Origin: Neoarius graeffei
Taxonomy: Eukaryota; Chordata; Actinopteri; Siluriformes; Ariidae
Direction of reading: 5' to 3'
DNA length: 64,000 nt
NCBI RefSeq assembly: GCF_027579695.1
Contig: NC_083590.1
Coordinates: 15,759,656 to 15,823,655, forward strand
The notes beneath the pieces are model-generated. The model ran no database searches. It was not told where the DNA came from and saw only the letters and a program-made list of their open reading frames with translations. Position 1 is the first letter of the stretch, and the number at the start of each line of letters is the position of its first letter. The position numbers and the translations under genes were made by a program. Below are positions 22,905-33,325 of this stretch, one piece after another.

Positions 22905-22949
22905 GTAAGATCATCTCTCTGAGAGTCACATGACCTGCTCCTCCCTTCC

Positions 22950-23110
22950 AGAAAAACCACATGAACTTCACATGTGATTTTGCACATGGGAAACGTGGTT
23001 TTGGCCCAATTTTATGTGAATCACATGTGGGAATGTTTTCCACATGTGCTTTACATGGTAACACGTTACAAAATCTGATACCATGTATTCCACATGTTAC
23101 CACATGTTTC
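22950..23110. repeat. Palindrome-rich CACATG/CATGTG cluster
   Basis: CACATG or its complement occurs roughly ten times in 160 bp, often as the palindrome CACATGTG. It may be the terminal part of a repeat family; no function is implied. Confidence 0.5.
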
Positions 23111-23119
23111 TTAATGTTT

Positions 23120-24704
23120 CTTAAACATTGGCGGCTGCAGAGTCGGGCTGCAAGATTTCCCGACACTTGTTTAAGATGCCAAACTTCATAGTAAGGAGAA
23201 AATAATTCGACAGTATTTAGTGCCTCGTCAGTCTCAAAAATTAATAGTGAAGGACCAACGCGAATTAAGTCCCAAAAAAAATCTCGTAGGCCTATATTTT
23301 ACATTTTCAAAAAAGTCCGGAATTGAAAGTCAGTCAGTGGAGTGTAATGAAGTGTCTCATTCATTCACTAAACATAAAAGGTCGGAAAACAGTGGAAGCC
23401 AATACTCCGAAGCTCAAAATTCAGGAAAGTGGCTCCAGTGTCGCAAGTGCACAAGAACAGTTATTTGAAAGTTAACCTGATGAATTTGTGCGTGCGATTT
23501 CATGAAGAACCAGGACAATTGGCATTCGGTGAAAGATTCACACCTATGATTCATTATATTCGCGCGCGCCCTCTCGCCCACTGCTGCTTCGTTTTCCTGA
23601 TTTACACGAGTGTCTGAGGATGGAGTTTTCAGAAATCTCCACTCTGCCCAGAGTTTGCGAAAGTAGCTGTTTTCAGTGACGGAAACCTCTGTATAGGTGT
23701 GAATGAGAGGTGCAACCGAATAAATAAATATGCGTCTTTTTTTTATCCGGCTACATGTAGGCTATCACTGCGCAAAGCCTCTAATGTTGAAATGGTAGTA
23801 ATATTTGTTAAAATAATAGTAGGCTAATTTCCACATTAATTGGTAAAATGGCCCAAGGGATGTGATGGGGGGGGGGGGGGGGGGGGGGGGATGGCCGTTT
23901 TATAAGGGGGATGATTTTAGATTTTTATTTCAGAAGGGGGATGCCTCCCCCCACATCCCCCCTCAACTCGAGTACTGCGTATAAGGCCATATTTCACCTG
24001 ACATAGGCCCTTCGATTTCCATCACTAGAGCGCGTCAAATTACTTTCGATTTGCCAGCATGGACGCGCTTCTTTTAAATGAAGGCACAGATGTGTCAGAC
24101 ATCAACAAAACGTTAAAGAATAAGTGGAGATGGGCTTGGCGAAATGAAATGAGCGATAATGGCATGCCATTTAGTTCATGGTGCAAAAAGATGAAAATGG
24201 CAGGTGTGTGCTTTTGTGTAGTTTGCCATGAAAAAAAATCTATGGAAGCAATGGCAAAAAACTAGATGCCTTTGGCTTCACTGAGAAGAAGCAGAAAAAG
24301 TGAACTTTCACTTTACTTTTCTTGTTTCCTGGCTTTATGTCAACAGATTTTCTTATTTTTCTTTCTGTTCCGCTCTTTTGAATGCATGGTTCAAGTTCGA
24401 CTGCACTTGCACTTTTCTCTTAACCACTGCTGTGCATTACTAAAGTATTGTTGAAATAAATTTGCACTTTGCGCTGAAAACTTGATGTTTCATCATTTAT
24501 AGCCAGTAATGACAATGGTAAAGTCTTGCCTTAGCTTTAGTCATTGTTAAAATTATGTAAATGTACTATAAGTAGGGGCGGAGGGGATAATGGACAACAC
24601 GGCGTTTAAAATTTGACGCATCGCTGACGTGGTAGGGGCCAACGACATGGAGCTTTTTTTTTTCAGTCAGATGATTTTTTTTTTTTTGCTTTTATCCATG
24701 TGAA
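23120..24704 (+). mobile_element. Copy 1 of the CATGGATTAAAG-ended element, 5'-truncated
   Basis: From cttaaacattggcggctgc onward it matches the larger element at 32225-35644, without the Tc1 inserted there. Its right end gcttttatccatg is followed by L1 ORF1 sequence exactly as in copy 2. The left part present in copy 2 (31409-32224) is missing. A poly-G run replaces a short G tract at about 23868. Confidence 0.8.
24059..24265 (+). pseudogene. Short cysteine-containing ORF of the repeat, copy 1
   Basis: ATG at 24059 encodes MDALLLNEGTDVSDINKTLK, then WRWAWRNEM and a CFCVVCHEKK pair of cysteines resembling the start of a zinc-binding finger. Compared with copy 2 (34997) one A is missing from a run of A, so the frame shifts after HEKK and ends early. 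In copy 2 it continues through GKKLDAFGFTEKKQKK. I do not recognise the family; a BED-like N-terminus is a guess. Confidence 0.5.
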
Positions 24705-24895
24705 GGGAGATCCCAATGGGAGAATTTAAGGATATACAATGTTCCCGAAGGAGCTGAGGGATCATCTATGGTGGAGCTTGTGGGAAAGCTATTACGGGAC
24801 ACGCTGGCGATTTTCCCCCCCAACTGAGGAGCTCGACATCGAGAGGGCGCACCGCGCGCTGGCGCCAAGACCCGCCGGAGACAGGGAAGATAAGC
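24705..24895 (+). pseudogene. L1 ORF1 fragment
   Basis: The DNA matches 35651-35840. It encodes part of the L1 ORF1 RNA-binding region (ENLRIYNVPEGAEGSSMVEL and an IERAHR motif) with a frame change near the run of C. It stops at gataagc and is followed at once by a second copy of the repeat's right end. Confidence 0.8.
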
Positions 24896-24948
24896 TTTTT
24901 TTTTTTTTTTTCAGTCAGATGATTTTTTTTTTTTTGCTTTAATCCATG
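24896..24948 (+). repeat. Second copy of the repeat's right terminus
   Basis: A T-run, CAGTCAGATGA, another T-run and GCTTTAATCCATG repeat the sequence at about 24653-24704. Unique-looking DNA (atcttggctgacc) follows instead of L1. Confidence 0.8.
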
Positions 24949-25429
24949 ATCTTGGCTGACCTGTCGCTGTGAGTTGCACTTCATTTCCATGACTGTTTTC
25001 TGTATGGGTATTACTGGTTTTCAAGCATTTCATACTCCACCGTTTGCCATAGTTTCTAACGAGAGCAGCATTTGTTGCGAGTGCAGGGAAAGGCCTACCG
25101 GCATTCTAGGAACATTTGTTTGGCTCCACTCATATGTAAAACGCATCACACATTTCTCAGCATTTTCATCTCCCATCTGTTAAGCATTGTCTCTGGTCTA
25201 GGAAACACACGTACAAACCGGTTATTTCTAGCGTCAAGTTTATTTAGTAAATATATTATGTTCATTATGTCTTCTTCTTAAATCAAATAATTATCATATC
25301 ATATTATTTGATATAAGTTTATTTAGTTCTAGCATTTTTATAACACAAAATAGTTTTTAATAACTCATCACGCGAACTCCACACACTTCCTGTTTGTTGC
25401 GAGAAACCGAGGGACTGTACCATTGACTT

Positions 25430-25980
25430 GTTATGGAGGGGTTTGGTGGAATGGACTATTTTAACGGGGGTGTTTTACTGGTGTTGGGGAAACGTATTTT
25501 ACTATGCACTGAAGGGTTTTTGGTTAATGAAAATTATTTTGGATGTTTGTATATTTTGTTTGTTTCTTTAAATTGTTTGGTATTTAGGATGTCATTATTT
25601 AGTTGATTGATTAATTTTGCAATTTGGGCTCAGCTGTGGGCGGGGCTGCGGGTATGTAAGCTCTGCAGTAGCTCCAGAGCCTCACTTGTGGTTGGAACGT
25701 CTTGTTTGAGGGTGCTGTGGTTTGGCTGACTAATAGTTTTGTTCAGGGTCTTTTTAATTTAGTCTGGCAAACTTGAAGCCTCTTTATTTTTGTTTTCTTA
25801 TTTTGTTTGTATAGTTTTCTTTTTGGCAATTTGAACCTTTGGTTGGCGCACTGTAAATATTTGCACTATTTTAAGAAAAGTTTTGAAAATAGAAAAAATA
25901 AATATATTTTTGGAGGAAGAAGTTTTCCGGCTCTCTGTCTGCTCCACTGCCGTCCATCCTTGCAACAAGTTTATAAACGT
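25430..25980 (+). mobile_element. Possible solo LTR or promoter-bearing repeat
   Basis: The block has a GC-box-like region (gctgtgggcggggctgcggg), a TATGTAAG near 25655 and a late AATAAA-type signal near 25897, an order that fits an LTR. TG...CA ends are suggested at TGTTATGG and TTGCAACA, but no target duplication was confirmed. Confidence 0.3.
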
Positions 25981-26008
25981 TTTAAACCATCATTGAATAA
26001 TTTGAAAT

Positions 26009-26011
<3 letters not shown>

Positions 26012-26089
<78 letters not shown>
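26012..26089. repeat. (TA)n microsatellite, left block
   Basis: Nearly pure TA, broken at 26090 by a hAT MITE. The same repeat resumes at 26605. Confidence 0.95.
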
Positions 26090-26091
<2 letters not shown>

Positions 26092-26602
26092 TGCTGTCAA
26101 AAATGTCGCGTTATTATCGCATTAACTTGACTCAATTTTAACGGCGATAATTAATTTTTTTATCGCGAGATTAACGCTCTGTGACATGATGTAGGTTTTT
26201 CATAAGCTTTTGAAACTGCCAGGAACTTGGAACGGAGACTTTGCTTAGAAAAACGATAGCAGCTAGACTGTAATGCCACGCCCCGCACAGCCAGAGTCCT
26301 CTGCTCTCCCCCCAAAGAACCAGCACGGGCAGAAGAGCCACAGTGCTCGGCTTAGGTTTCGTTTTCCCATCGGCGGCTCCAGCCCGACTTTGCAGTGGCT
26401 GTGACAAGGCGTGTTATGCTCTGCAATAAAAAAAAAAAAAAACATTGGTACAAAGCAAGCCCATTCACTTTTTGATGCTGATAAGAGAATTACAATGGTT
26501 TTTCATGTGACAAAAATGTGCGATTAAATTGCGATTAATCGCGAGTTAACAATGACAGTCGCGACATTAATCGCGATTAAATATTTTAATCGCTTGACAG
26601 CA

Positions 26603-26604
<2 letters not shown>
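26090..26604. mobile_element. hAT MITE inserted in a TA microsatellite
   Basis: The left end AGTGCTGTCAAAAATGTCGC and the right end, reverse complement AGTGCTGTCAAGCGATTAAA, with many ATCGCGATTAA motifs, are the hallmark of a widespread fish hAT family. Flanks are TA repeat on both sides, so the 8-bp duplication cannot be told from the repeat itself. The interior shares GGCGGCTCCAGCCCGACTTTG with 31726-31755. Confidence 0.8.

Positions 26605-26674
<70 letters not shown>
26605..26674. repeat. (TA)n microsatellite, middle block
   Basis: TA repeat between the hAT MITE and the SINE fragment. Confidence 0.95.
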
Positions 26675-26675
<1 letters not shown>

Positions 26676-26739
26676 GGGATAGGCTCCAGCTTGCCTGCGA
26701 CCCTGTAGAACAGGATAAAGCAGCTACAGATAATGAGAT

Positions 26740-26741
<2 letters not shown>
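26675..26741 (+). mobile_element. V-SINE-like SINE, 3' fragment
   Basis: Only the last 67 bp remain (gggataggctccagcttgcc to gataatgagatgag), a strongly 5'-truncated insertion within TA repeat. Confidence 0.9.

Positions 26742-26821
<80 letters not shown>
26742..26821. repeat. (TA)n then (TG)n microsatellite
   Basis: TA repeat to about 26800, then TG units to 26821. Confidence 0.95.
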
Positions 26822-27155
26822 GGAAAGGGGGATTGTGAATTGGGCAGATGCCCCCTAGACCGGCCAGGCATTTCAGAGTTTTTTTTTTTTTTAAATGTCC
26901 CATTCTCATCCCTGGGGTTGAGAACACAATAAGGCAGGCAGAATAACAAGGCTTGGTATGACGGGTAAGACACTGAACAATACTTCGCATGGAGTGAGTG
27001 TGGGAGAGGTGTTTATATAGCGTGGGCTGATTAACCAGGAAATGATTGACAGGTGTAATTAATAGACAGGTGATAGAGGGCGCTGTGTTTCTTGGATGTT
27101 GTTCAGATCGGCCATGTTTGTAGTCTGACTGGAAGTGGTGCTCTCTATCGCGTTC
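26822..27155. other. Non-coding, nothing recognised
   Basis: A T-run near 26881 and a TATATAGC near 27013; no gene or repeat end is supported. Confidence 0.3.
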
Positions 27156-27521
27156 TTGACAGGCAGAGGTGGACAGTAACCAAGTACATTTACTTGTACT
27201 GTACTTAAGTACACTTTTTGAGTATCTGTACTTTACTTGAGTGTTTTTTTTTGGCAACTTATGACTGTCTGTCTTTCAAATGGAGTGAAGTTAAACATCG
27301 TGCATTTTATTCCACTACATTTCTATCAAGGTCCTCATTACTCGTTACCACAAAGCAGCTTTGAAAGTGGATGTTTTTCTTTTCTAAAACGTGATTTGGT
27401 TTTTTGGCAGGTGACACTGAGACAGCCTGTCAGTAATCACTAAGGTCGCGTCCATAGACTATAAAATCAAGTTTAGTGATTTCTCCGCAGCGTTATTTGA
27501 ACACAATCAGTTGATGGCAGA

Positions 27522-27656
27522 ATGGAAGGAGGCGGTTCTTCTGGGGAACGCTCTGGGGAAAGGAATAAAGATCTTTGTTTGCCTAAAACGAACCACATTA
27601 GGTCCTCCAAAAACTCACTGTCCAACCTGCAGAAGCATATACAAACGTATGTAAAC
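27522..27656 (+). pseudogene. BED-finger-like exon remnant in the hAT
   Basis: The frame encodes GGGSSGERSGERNKDLCLPK and ends SSKNSLSNLQKHIQT before a donor-like gtatgt. The SxSNLxKHI ending resembles the last part of a BED zinc finger of hAT transposases. The catalytic exons are missing. Confidence 0.45.
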
Positions 27657-28444
27657 ATTTTATTCCAAGATAAAGCTTGTAATGAAGTTTTCTGTGCTTT
27701 TAGAGCAAGCAGGAACGGTACAATAGCTATGCAGTCTGGTTTGTCAAATGACTTTCTGTGGATTTGCTCGCCAAGTTGCCGTAGCCTTGTCCATGGCTAA
27801 CGTGAACACATAGCTCATTAACTTACAGACTGTTAGTTAGCATGTAAAAACGGAATTACGCTGACATGAATAACTTATCTGAAGTCCTTTCAGAAATGTT
27901 TTAGCATAATCTTGCCAAATAAATAGAATTTAGAAATCTTTCTTTTTGAGTGACATTAGCTACCCAATATGATTTCGAGTTTGAAAAGAGTTTGCTAGCA
28001 TGTCAGGTGGCGCTTCACTGACTAGCTAGCTTAACGTTAAGCCACCATGATGGCACAGCATGTGTTCATTTTGTGAATTCACATTTCTGTCTTTGGTAAC
28101 GTTAACACTGTAGCTTTTGTTATCTTGCATAATTACTATAGCTACTACGTTATTTTTTTTTTAACCAGTAGCCAAAGAGAAAACCTAGCGAGCATCTCAT
28201 CGATGATTCTGCTTGGTTGTAAGTTGTTTCATTTTGTAACATTCTGCCGGATGTTTATTCGACAGGTTCTACAAGTTAGTCAGTAAATCCAGTCGGTTGC
28301 TTCAGAGGCATTGGGTTTTGTAAGCGTTGTGGCAATAATACAACAATGCACTGACAGAAAATGTACTTTTAATACTTCAGTATTTTTAAAAGCAAATATT
28401 TCAGTACTTTAACTTCAGTAAAAATTTGACCGTACAACTTTCAC

Positions 28445-28684
28445 AACGTGGGTTTCCTCCAGGTGCTCCGGTTTCCCCCACAGTCCAAAGGCATGCAGAT
28501 TAGGCTAATTGGTGGCTCCAAATTGACCGTAGGTGCGAATGTGAGTGTGAATGGTTATCTGTGTCTATGTCAGCCCTGACTTGTCCAGGGTGAACCCTGC
28601 CTTTCGCCCGTAGTCAGCTGGGATAGGCTCCATCTTGCCTGCGACCCTGTAGAACAGGATAAAGTGGCTACAGATGATGGATGG
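28445..28684 (+). mobile_element. V-SINE-like SINE, 5'-truncated, inside the hAT
   Basis: Starts within the central segment (tgggtttcctccaggtgctc) and ends gctacagatgatggatgg. A 9-bp duplication AACTTTCAC flanks it at 28436-28444 and 28685-28693. Confidence 0.9.
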
Positions 28685-28785
28685 AACTTTCACTTGTATC
28701 GGAGTAACATCTGACCAGTGGGATCTGTACTTTGACTGAAGGAATGCAGTTGGGTATTTTGTCCGCCTCTGCTGACAGGTGACTG

Positions 28786-29433
28786 GTGTTGAAATTACAG
28801 CACTGTTTATATGTACTCCCTGTTTTTTGAGGGATGAAAAACTAATTAGACAAACGAACCTAGTCATAAATTACACTGACATATATTTTTATTCCTCTGA
28901 CACCTGAGAGGTGAAACCGGTATGTTTTTGGGTTTTCTGTCCATTTTTTCTGAAATTCTTGTTCGCACGCTGTCTCAAGAACGAGTGGCTGAATGTTTGT
29001 AGGATTTATATGGAATAATCATTGTTTACTTCTCTGATTCTACAATAATATAAATCTATAGTGTTCTATAAATGCACTCTGTAGACTCTGGAGAAACAAG
29101 TTTATTGCCCCTGTGTAGTGCACTATAAGTCTAGTAGAGAACCATCTGAGATTCAGTCTCTCTCTCTCTCTCTCTCTCTGATTAAAGTTCATGGTCTCTC
29201 TGCTGTTCTCTGTTCAGCTTCAGCTGCTGATGGTTTAATATCACACACAACAGAGGAGAGAAACTCAATATAACACTCAGTATTATCATTATTAATTACA
29301 CTGTTAATGAGAATAAACAGGTGATATTAAATCCTCATGACATTCTGAATAATACAATTAATTTTACACTCATCATCTTTAAAGTAAGAATTACACCAAG
29401 ATGAAAATCTGTTGATGAAGTGTGTGTCATTGT
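28786..29433 (+). repeat. LRR-exon duplication unit B, copy 2
   Basis: Matches 21637-22720 but without the Harbinger-like MITE; the empty TTA site is at 29304-29306. Confidence 0.85.
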
Positions 29434-29443
29434 GTCTCTGCAG

Positions 29444-29617
29444 GTTGTGTGGTTGTGGTGTCTCAGATGAAGGCTGTGCTGCTCTGAGTTCAGCTCTGAG
29501 ATCAAACCCCTCACACCTGAGACAACTGAATCTGTCAAAGAATAATCTGGGAGACTCAGGAGTGAAGCGTCTCTGTGCTGTACTGGAGAATCCTCACTGT
29601 AAACTGGAGACACTGGT
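29444..29617 (+). CDS. NLR exon 9: LRR exon (174 bp)
   Basis: The acceptor is tctctgcag|G and the donor GT|gtaaga. It encodes [20 protein letters not shown], then [19 protein letters not shown]. It is open and phase 2 at both ends; the closest visible relative is exon 8. Confidence 0.92.
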
Positions 29618-29687
29618 GTAAGATCATCTCTCTGAGAGTCACAATAACTCACTAAAGCAGCAGTTAATAGTTGTATACAGTGTTGTT

Positions 29688-30487
29688 TATCAATTAATTT
29701 TCTGTAAAAGTAAAACATGCAGAACAAATATATTAGTCATGAAGTGATCATTTCTCCTCAGAATCACTTTTACTTTAAAGAAATAATTAAAATGTCTTTA
29801 CAATTAAATATGTGATCATTAAAAGCAGAGATAAATTAAGCAGAGATAAATTCTACAAAACCTGACTCTTCACTTAAAACTTTAAATTATTGACTTTTTG
29901 CTGAATCATTTGCACCTCGAGTAAACTTAATGTCAGTAACAGTGGTAATGTTTGAGTCATTATTAATAATAGCTTGTGATTGGTGAAGAGAATAGAGACA
30001 GTCCAACATGAGAGACATCATCTTCACAACCACTATTACACCAAGATGAAAATCTGTTGATGAAGTGTGTGTCATTGTGTCTCTGCAGGTTGTGTGGTTG
30101 TGGTGTCTCAGATGAAGGCTGTGCTGCTCTGAGTTCAGCTCTGAGATCAAACCCCTCACACCTGAGAGAACTGGATCTGTCTGATAATAATCTGGGAGAC
30201 TCAGGAGTGAAGCGTCTCTGTGCTGGACTGGAGAATCCTCACTGTAAACTGGAGACACTGGGGTAAGATCATCTCTCTGAGAGTCACATGACCTGCTCCT
30301 CAGTAAGACACATTCTGTAATAGTGAGACTGAAGCAGAGGTTTTAGGTTCATCATCAATGTCCTGAGGAGGAAGATTGTTTCTTTTCACTGCACACTGAT
30401 GATTTGTCACAGAGTCTTTGGGTCAGATGGACGTATGTGAGAAGCTGCAGCACAAAACGGGACTTGATCCGACTGCAATGTGTCTGA
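29688..30487 (+). repeat. LRR-exon duplication unit A, copy 2
   Basis: Matches 20306-21107 around exon 10. The sequence just upstream (29618-29687) matches 17069-17128, so this copy preserves the intron as it was before the fold-back inserted in copy 1. Confidence 0.85.
30089..30262 (+). CDS. NLR exon 10: LRR exon (174 bp)
   Basis: The acceptor is tctctgcag|G and the donor GG|gtaaga. It encodes [20 protein letters not shown], then [19 protein letters not shown]. Open and in phase. Confidence 0.92.
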
Positions 30488-31055
30488 AATCACTGTGAAA
30501 TTTACTACAACACTGTAACTAATCACACAAACTGCACCTGAGACACAAACTAACTGCCCGCTGTGTGAGCTGCAGGGTTTAAAGCAGCAGTGACATGGTG
30601 GAAATGATCTCAGGAATATAGAGTTTAAAAACTAAAATGAGACGTTAATGCCATAGAACTGATGCAGTAAAAATGAATAGATAAAAAAGGCTTTTAAATA
30701 AAAATTAAAGAGCAGAAATGAACTTCCAATAAACTGAAAGCCACGACAACAATCATTTTGTTATTTTGAATTTTTTAATGAAAAGAATTAATGATGATGA
30801 TGATGATGATGATAAATGTTAAAATAGTAAATAATCTTCCAGTCCATCTCTGTCAGTGGTGATTGCTGTAAGACGGCACCGGAAGCCCGGCTTCCCCTCA
30901 CATTTCATTAAAATGCAGCAATGAGGTTCCGGTGACGTCATCATCCTGAATGGCAGCCTAAAGTAGCAGCTCCCTCGCCAAAATAGTTATTTCACCCCGT
31001 TAGACCGTCAAATACTAGGTTTTCAGGTCCTACTTGAACAGACAAGAGGGGCAAG

Positions 31056-31408
31056 AATGGGGAAGGAGCAAACAAACAAAGAAAACACCAATGCAGTGCT
31101 TGCAAATGAAAAAATCCGGAGAACAGCTCCCCTACACAGGCACAAGATGGCGGAGCTAATGCTATCCCTTACTCAAATGATGCCGCAAGTCTGACCAAAG
31201 TTTTGGAGGAAATTCGGGACTTCCGAAGAGACACAAAAGAACAACTAAACGATATTAAATCCGAGATCACTAACGTCAACCAAAAGATAGCGGAGGCAGA
31301 GGTGCGAATTGAAAAAGTGGAAGACTGTGTTCAAAACGCGGAGCAAGTGTTGAACAAGATGATAAAAGTCACGTATCAGCAAGAAAACAAGCTACTCGAT
31401 CATGAAGG
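31056..31408 (+). pseudogene. L1 ORF1, 5' part: coiled coil
   Basis: ATG at 31056 gives MGKEQTNKENTNAVLANEKI; a frame change near 31150 leads into SLTKVLEEIRDFRRDTKEQ and a heptad-like coiled coil (IKSEITNVNQKIAEAEVRIE). This is the trimerisation region of the ORF1 RNA-binding protein. It ends at NKLLDHEG, where the 4.2-kb element is inserted; the frame resumes as RSRRENLRIYNVPEG after it. Confidence 0.8.
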
Positions 31409-32921
31409 CATGGATTAAAGTTTTCCGTTGCTACGACGGATTTCCGTCAACTGGGAGCGCTAAAGGTCAATAATGAGATTGATGCAGATCCAAGGAAGAA
31501 AAAAAAAGGGGGTAGGCCCCTCGGTCTGACACCGATGTGATTTAGAACTTCACCAAGCTGCTGTGATTACCTGTTGTTGAACCCTTTCTTGTGCTATGTT
31601 TGAGTATATGTAAAGGAATACGTTGTTGCGCTAGATAGGCATAAATAAATACAGCCTCCGCTACTGTCTAGTCCCAGGGAGGCTAGGTGTAAGCAGCGAG
31701 CCGCGGTGCTCGGCTTGAGTTTCGTTTCTATCGGTGGCTCCAGCCCGACTTTGCACGCTCGTAAATCGGCCAGGGGAGGTCCCAGCCTCCCCAAACTTGG
31801 CAGCCAGCGACCTCTGCCCTCTCCCCAATGAACCAGCGCTGCCAGGGCGGGCCAGCCCCCGCCTCGGGACACGATTCACCCCGAGGCGAGCCGCGACACT
31901 CCGCATCAGTTTCCTTTTAACGGCGGCTCCACTGATGAAACAATTTGGCTGTCCTACTACTAGGCAACTACTTGCCTACTACTAATACTAGGCCTATTGT
32001 TGTAGTAGTAGTAGTAGTAGTAATAATAATAATGATATTTGCCTATTGAAAGGCGATCAGGTAAAAAATCTAAACAGCCCTGTTGAAGCCGCAGCAAGAC
32101 CTTTGCTATTAAGCCTTTTGTAGGTTAAACAGGCTTCGGCAGACAACGTTCTGGAAAGGCTGTATTTTTCTTTGGTTTGATTAGCCTACGATTTAATCTT
32201 TAAACATTATGGTTTCAGCAGTTCGCTTAAACATTGGCGGCTGCAGAGTCGGGCTGCAAGATTTCCCGACACTTGTTTAAGATGCCAGACTTCATAGTAA
32301 GGAGAAAATAATTCGACAGTATTTAGTGCTTCATTAGTCTCAAAAATTAATAGTGAAGAAGCAACGCGAATTAAGTCCCAAAAAAAAATCTCGTAGGCCT
32401 ATATTTTACATTTTCAAAAAAGTCTGGAATTGGAAGTCAGTCAGTGGAGTGTAATGAAGTGTCTCATTCATTCACTAAGCACAAAAGGTCAGAAAACAGT
32501 GGAAGCCAATACTCCGAAGCTCAAAATTCAGGAAAGTGGCTCCAGTGTCGCAAGTGCACAAGAACAGTTATTTGAAAGTTAACCTGATGAATTTGTGCGT
32601 GCGATTTCATGAAAAACCGGGACAATTGGCATTCGGTGAAAGATTCACACCTATGACTCATTATATTCGCGTGCGCCCTCTCGCCCACTGTTGCTTCGTT
32701 TTCCCGATTTACACGAGTGTCTGAGGATGGAGTTTTCAGAAATCTCCACTCTGCCCAGAGTTTGCAAAAGTAGCTGTTTTCAGTGACTGAAACCTCCGTA
32801 TACAGTACCAGTCAAAAGTTTGGAAATGCCTTCAGGTTCGATGTTTTTATTTTTTAACTTTTTTTCCTACATTGTAAATGAGTATTGAAGTCATCCAGAC
32901 TATGCAGCAACACGTAAGGAA

Positions 32922-33179
32922 TCATTTAGTAAACTTTAAAATGTTAATCAAACCAAAATATGTTTTAGATTTTAGATTCTTAAAGTAGGCACCTTTTGCT
33001 TTGATTACAGCTTTGCACACTCTTGACATTCTCTCAATCAGCTTCATGAGGTAATCACTCAAAATGGTTTTCCAACAGTCTTGAAGGAGTTCCCAGAGGT
33101 GCTGAGCACTCGTTGGCTGCTTTGCCTTCACTCTGCGGTCCAACTCATCCCAAACTTTTTCGGACTGACTGACCTTCAT
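32922..33179 (-). pseudogene. Tc1 transposase C-terminal fragment
   Basis: Encodes KVWDELDRRVKAKQPTSAQH, then LWELLQDCW and LMKLIERMSRVCKAVIKAKG, the conserved tail of Tc1 transposases downstream of the catalytic Glu. No catalytic residues remain. A second, inverted relic of the same tail lies at about 34351-34470 (AKLSFKQKVPTLK). Confidence 0.85.
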
Positions 33180-33325
33180 TTCTTAAAGTAATGGACTGTT
33201 GTTTTTCTTTACTTAGTTGAGTAGTTCTTGGCATAATGTGGATTAGAACAGTACTCAAATAGGGCCATTCACTGTATACCAACTCTACCTCTTCACAACA
33301 CAACTGATGGTCTCAAACACATTAA

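Larger units (their letters stand above)
27164..28771 (+). mobile_element. hAT element, 1.6 kb, with nested SINE
   Basis: The left end CAGAGGTGGACAGTAACC and the right end, reverse complement CAGAGGCGGACAAAATACCC, enclose 1.6 kb. Flanks are ttgacagg (27156-27163) and ctgacagg (28772-28779), an 8-bp duplication with one mismatch. Subterminal AAGTACTTTAAGTAC-type repeats are typical of this fish hAT group. No full transposase is present. Confidence 0.82.
22905..29443. other. NLR intron 8
   Basis: Packed with repeats: a CACATG-rich stretch, a 1.6-kb repeat copy with an L1 fragment, TA microsatellites around a hAT MITE, a possible LTR, a hAT with a SINE inside, and duplication unit B copy 2. No further NLR exon was seen. 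Confidence 0.7.

Noticed and set aside
25281..25312. Perfect 10-bp hairpin atcaaataat/attatttgat
   Set aside because: AT-rich and short; expected by chance in such sequence.
25807..26130. ORFs with long Ile-Tyr runs
   Set aside because: These are translated TA microsatellites (also 26524-26973, 26552-26932, 26724-27257).
31594..31985. GC-rich frames resembling proteins on both strands
   Set aside because: Three overlapping frames with no motif; the sequence shares a stretch with the hAT MITE at 26340-26400, so it is repeat DNA.
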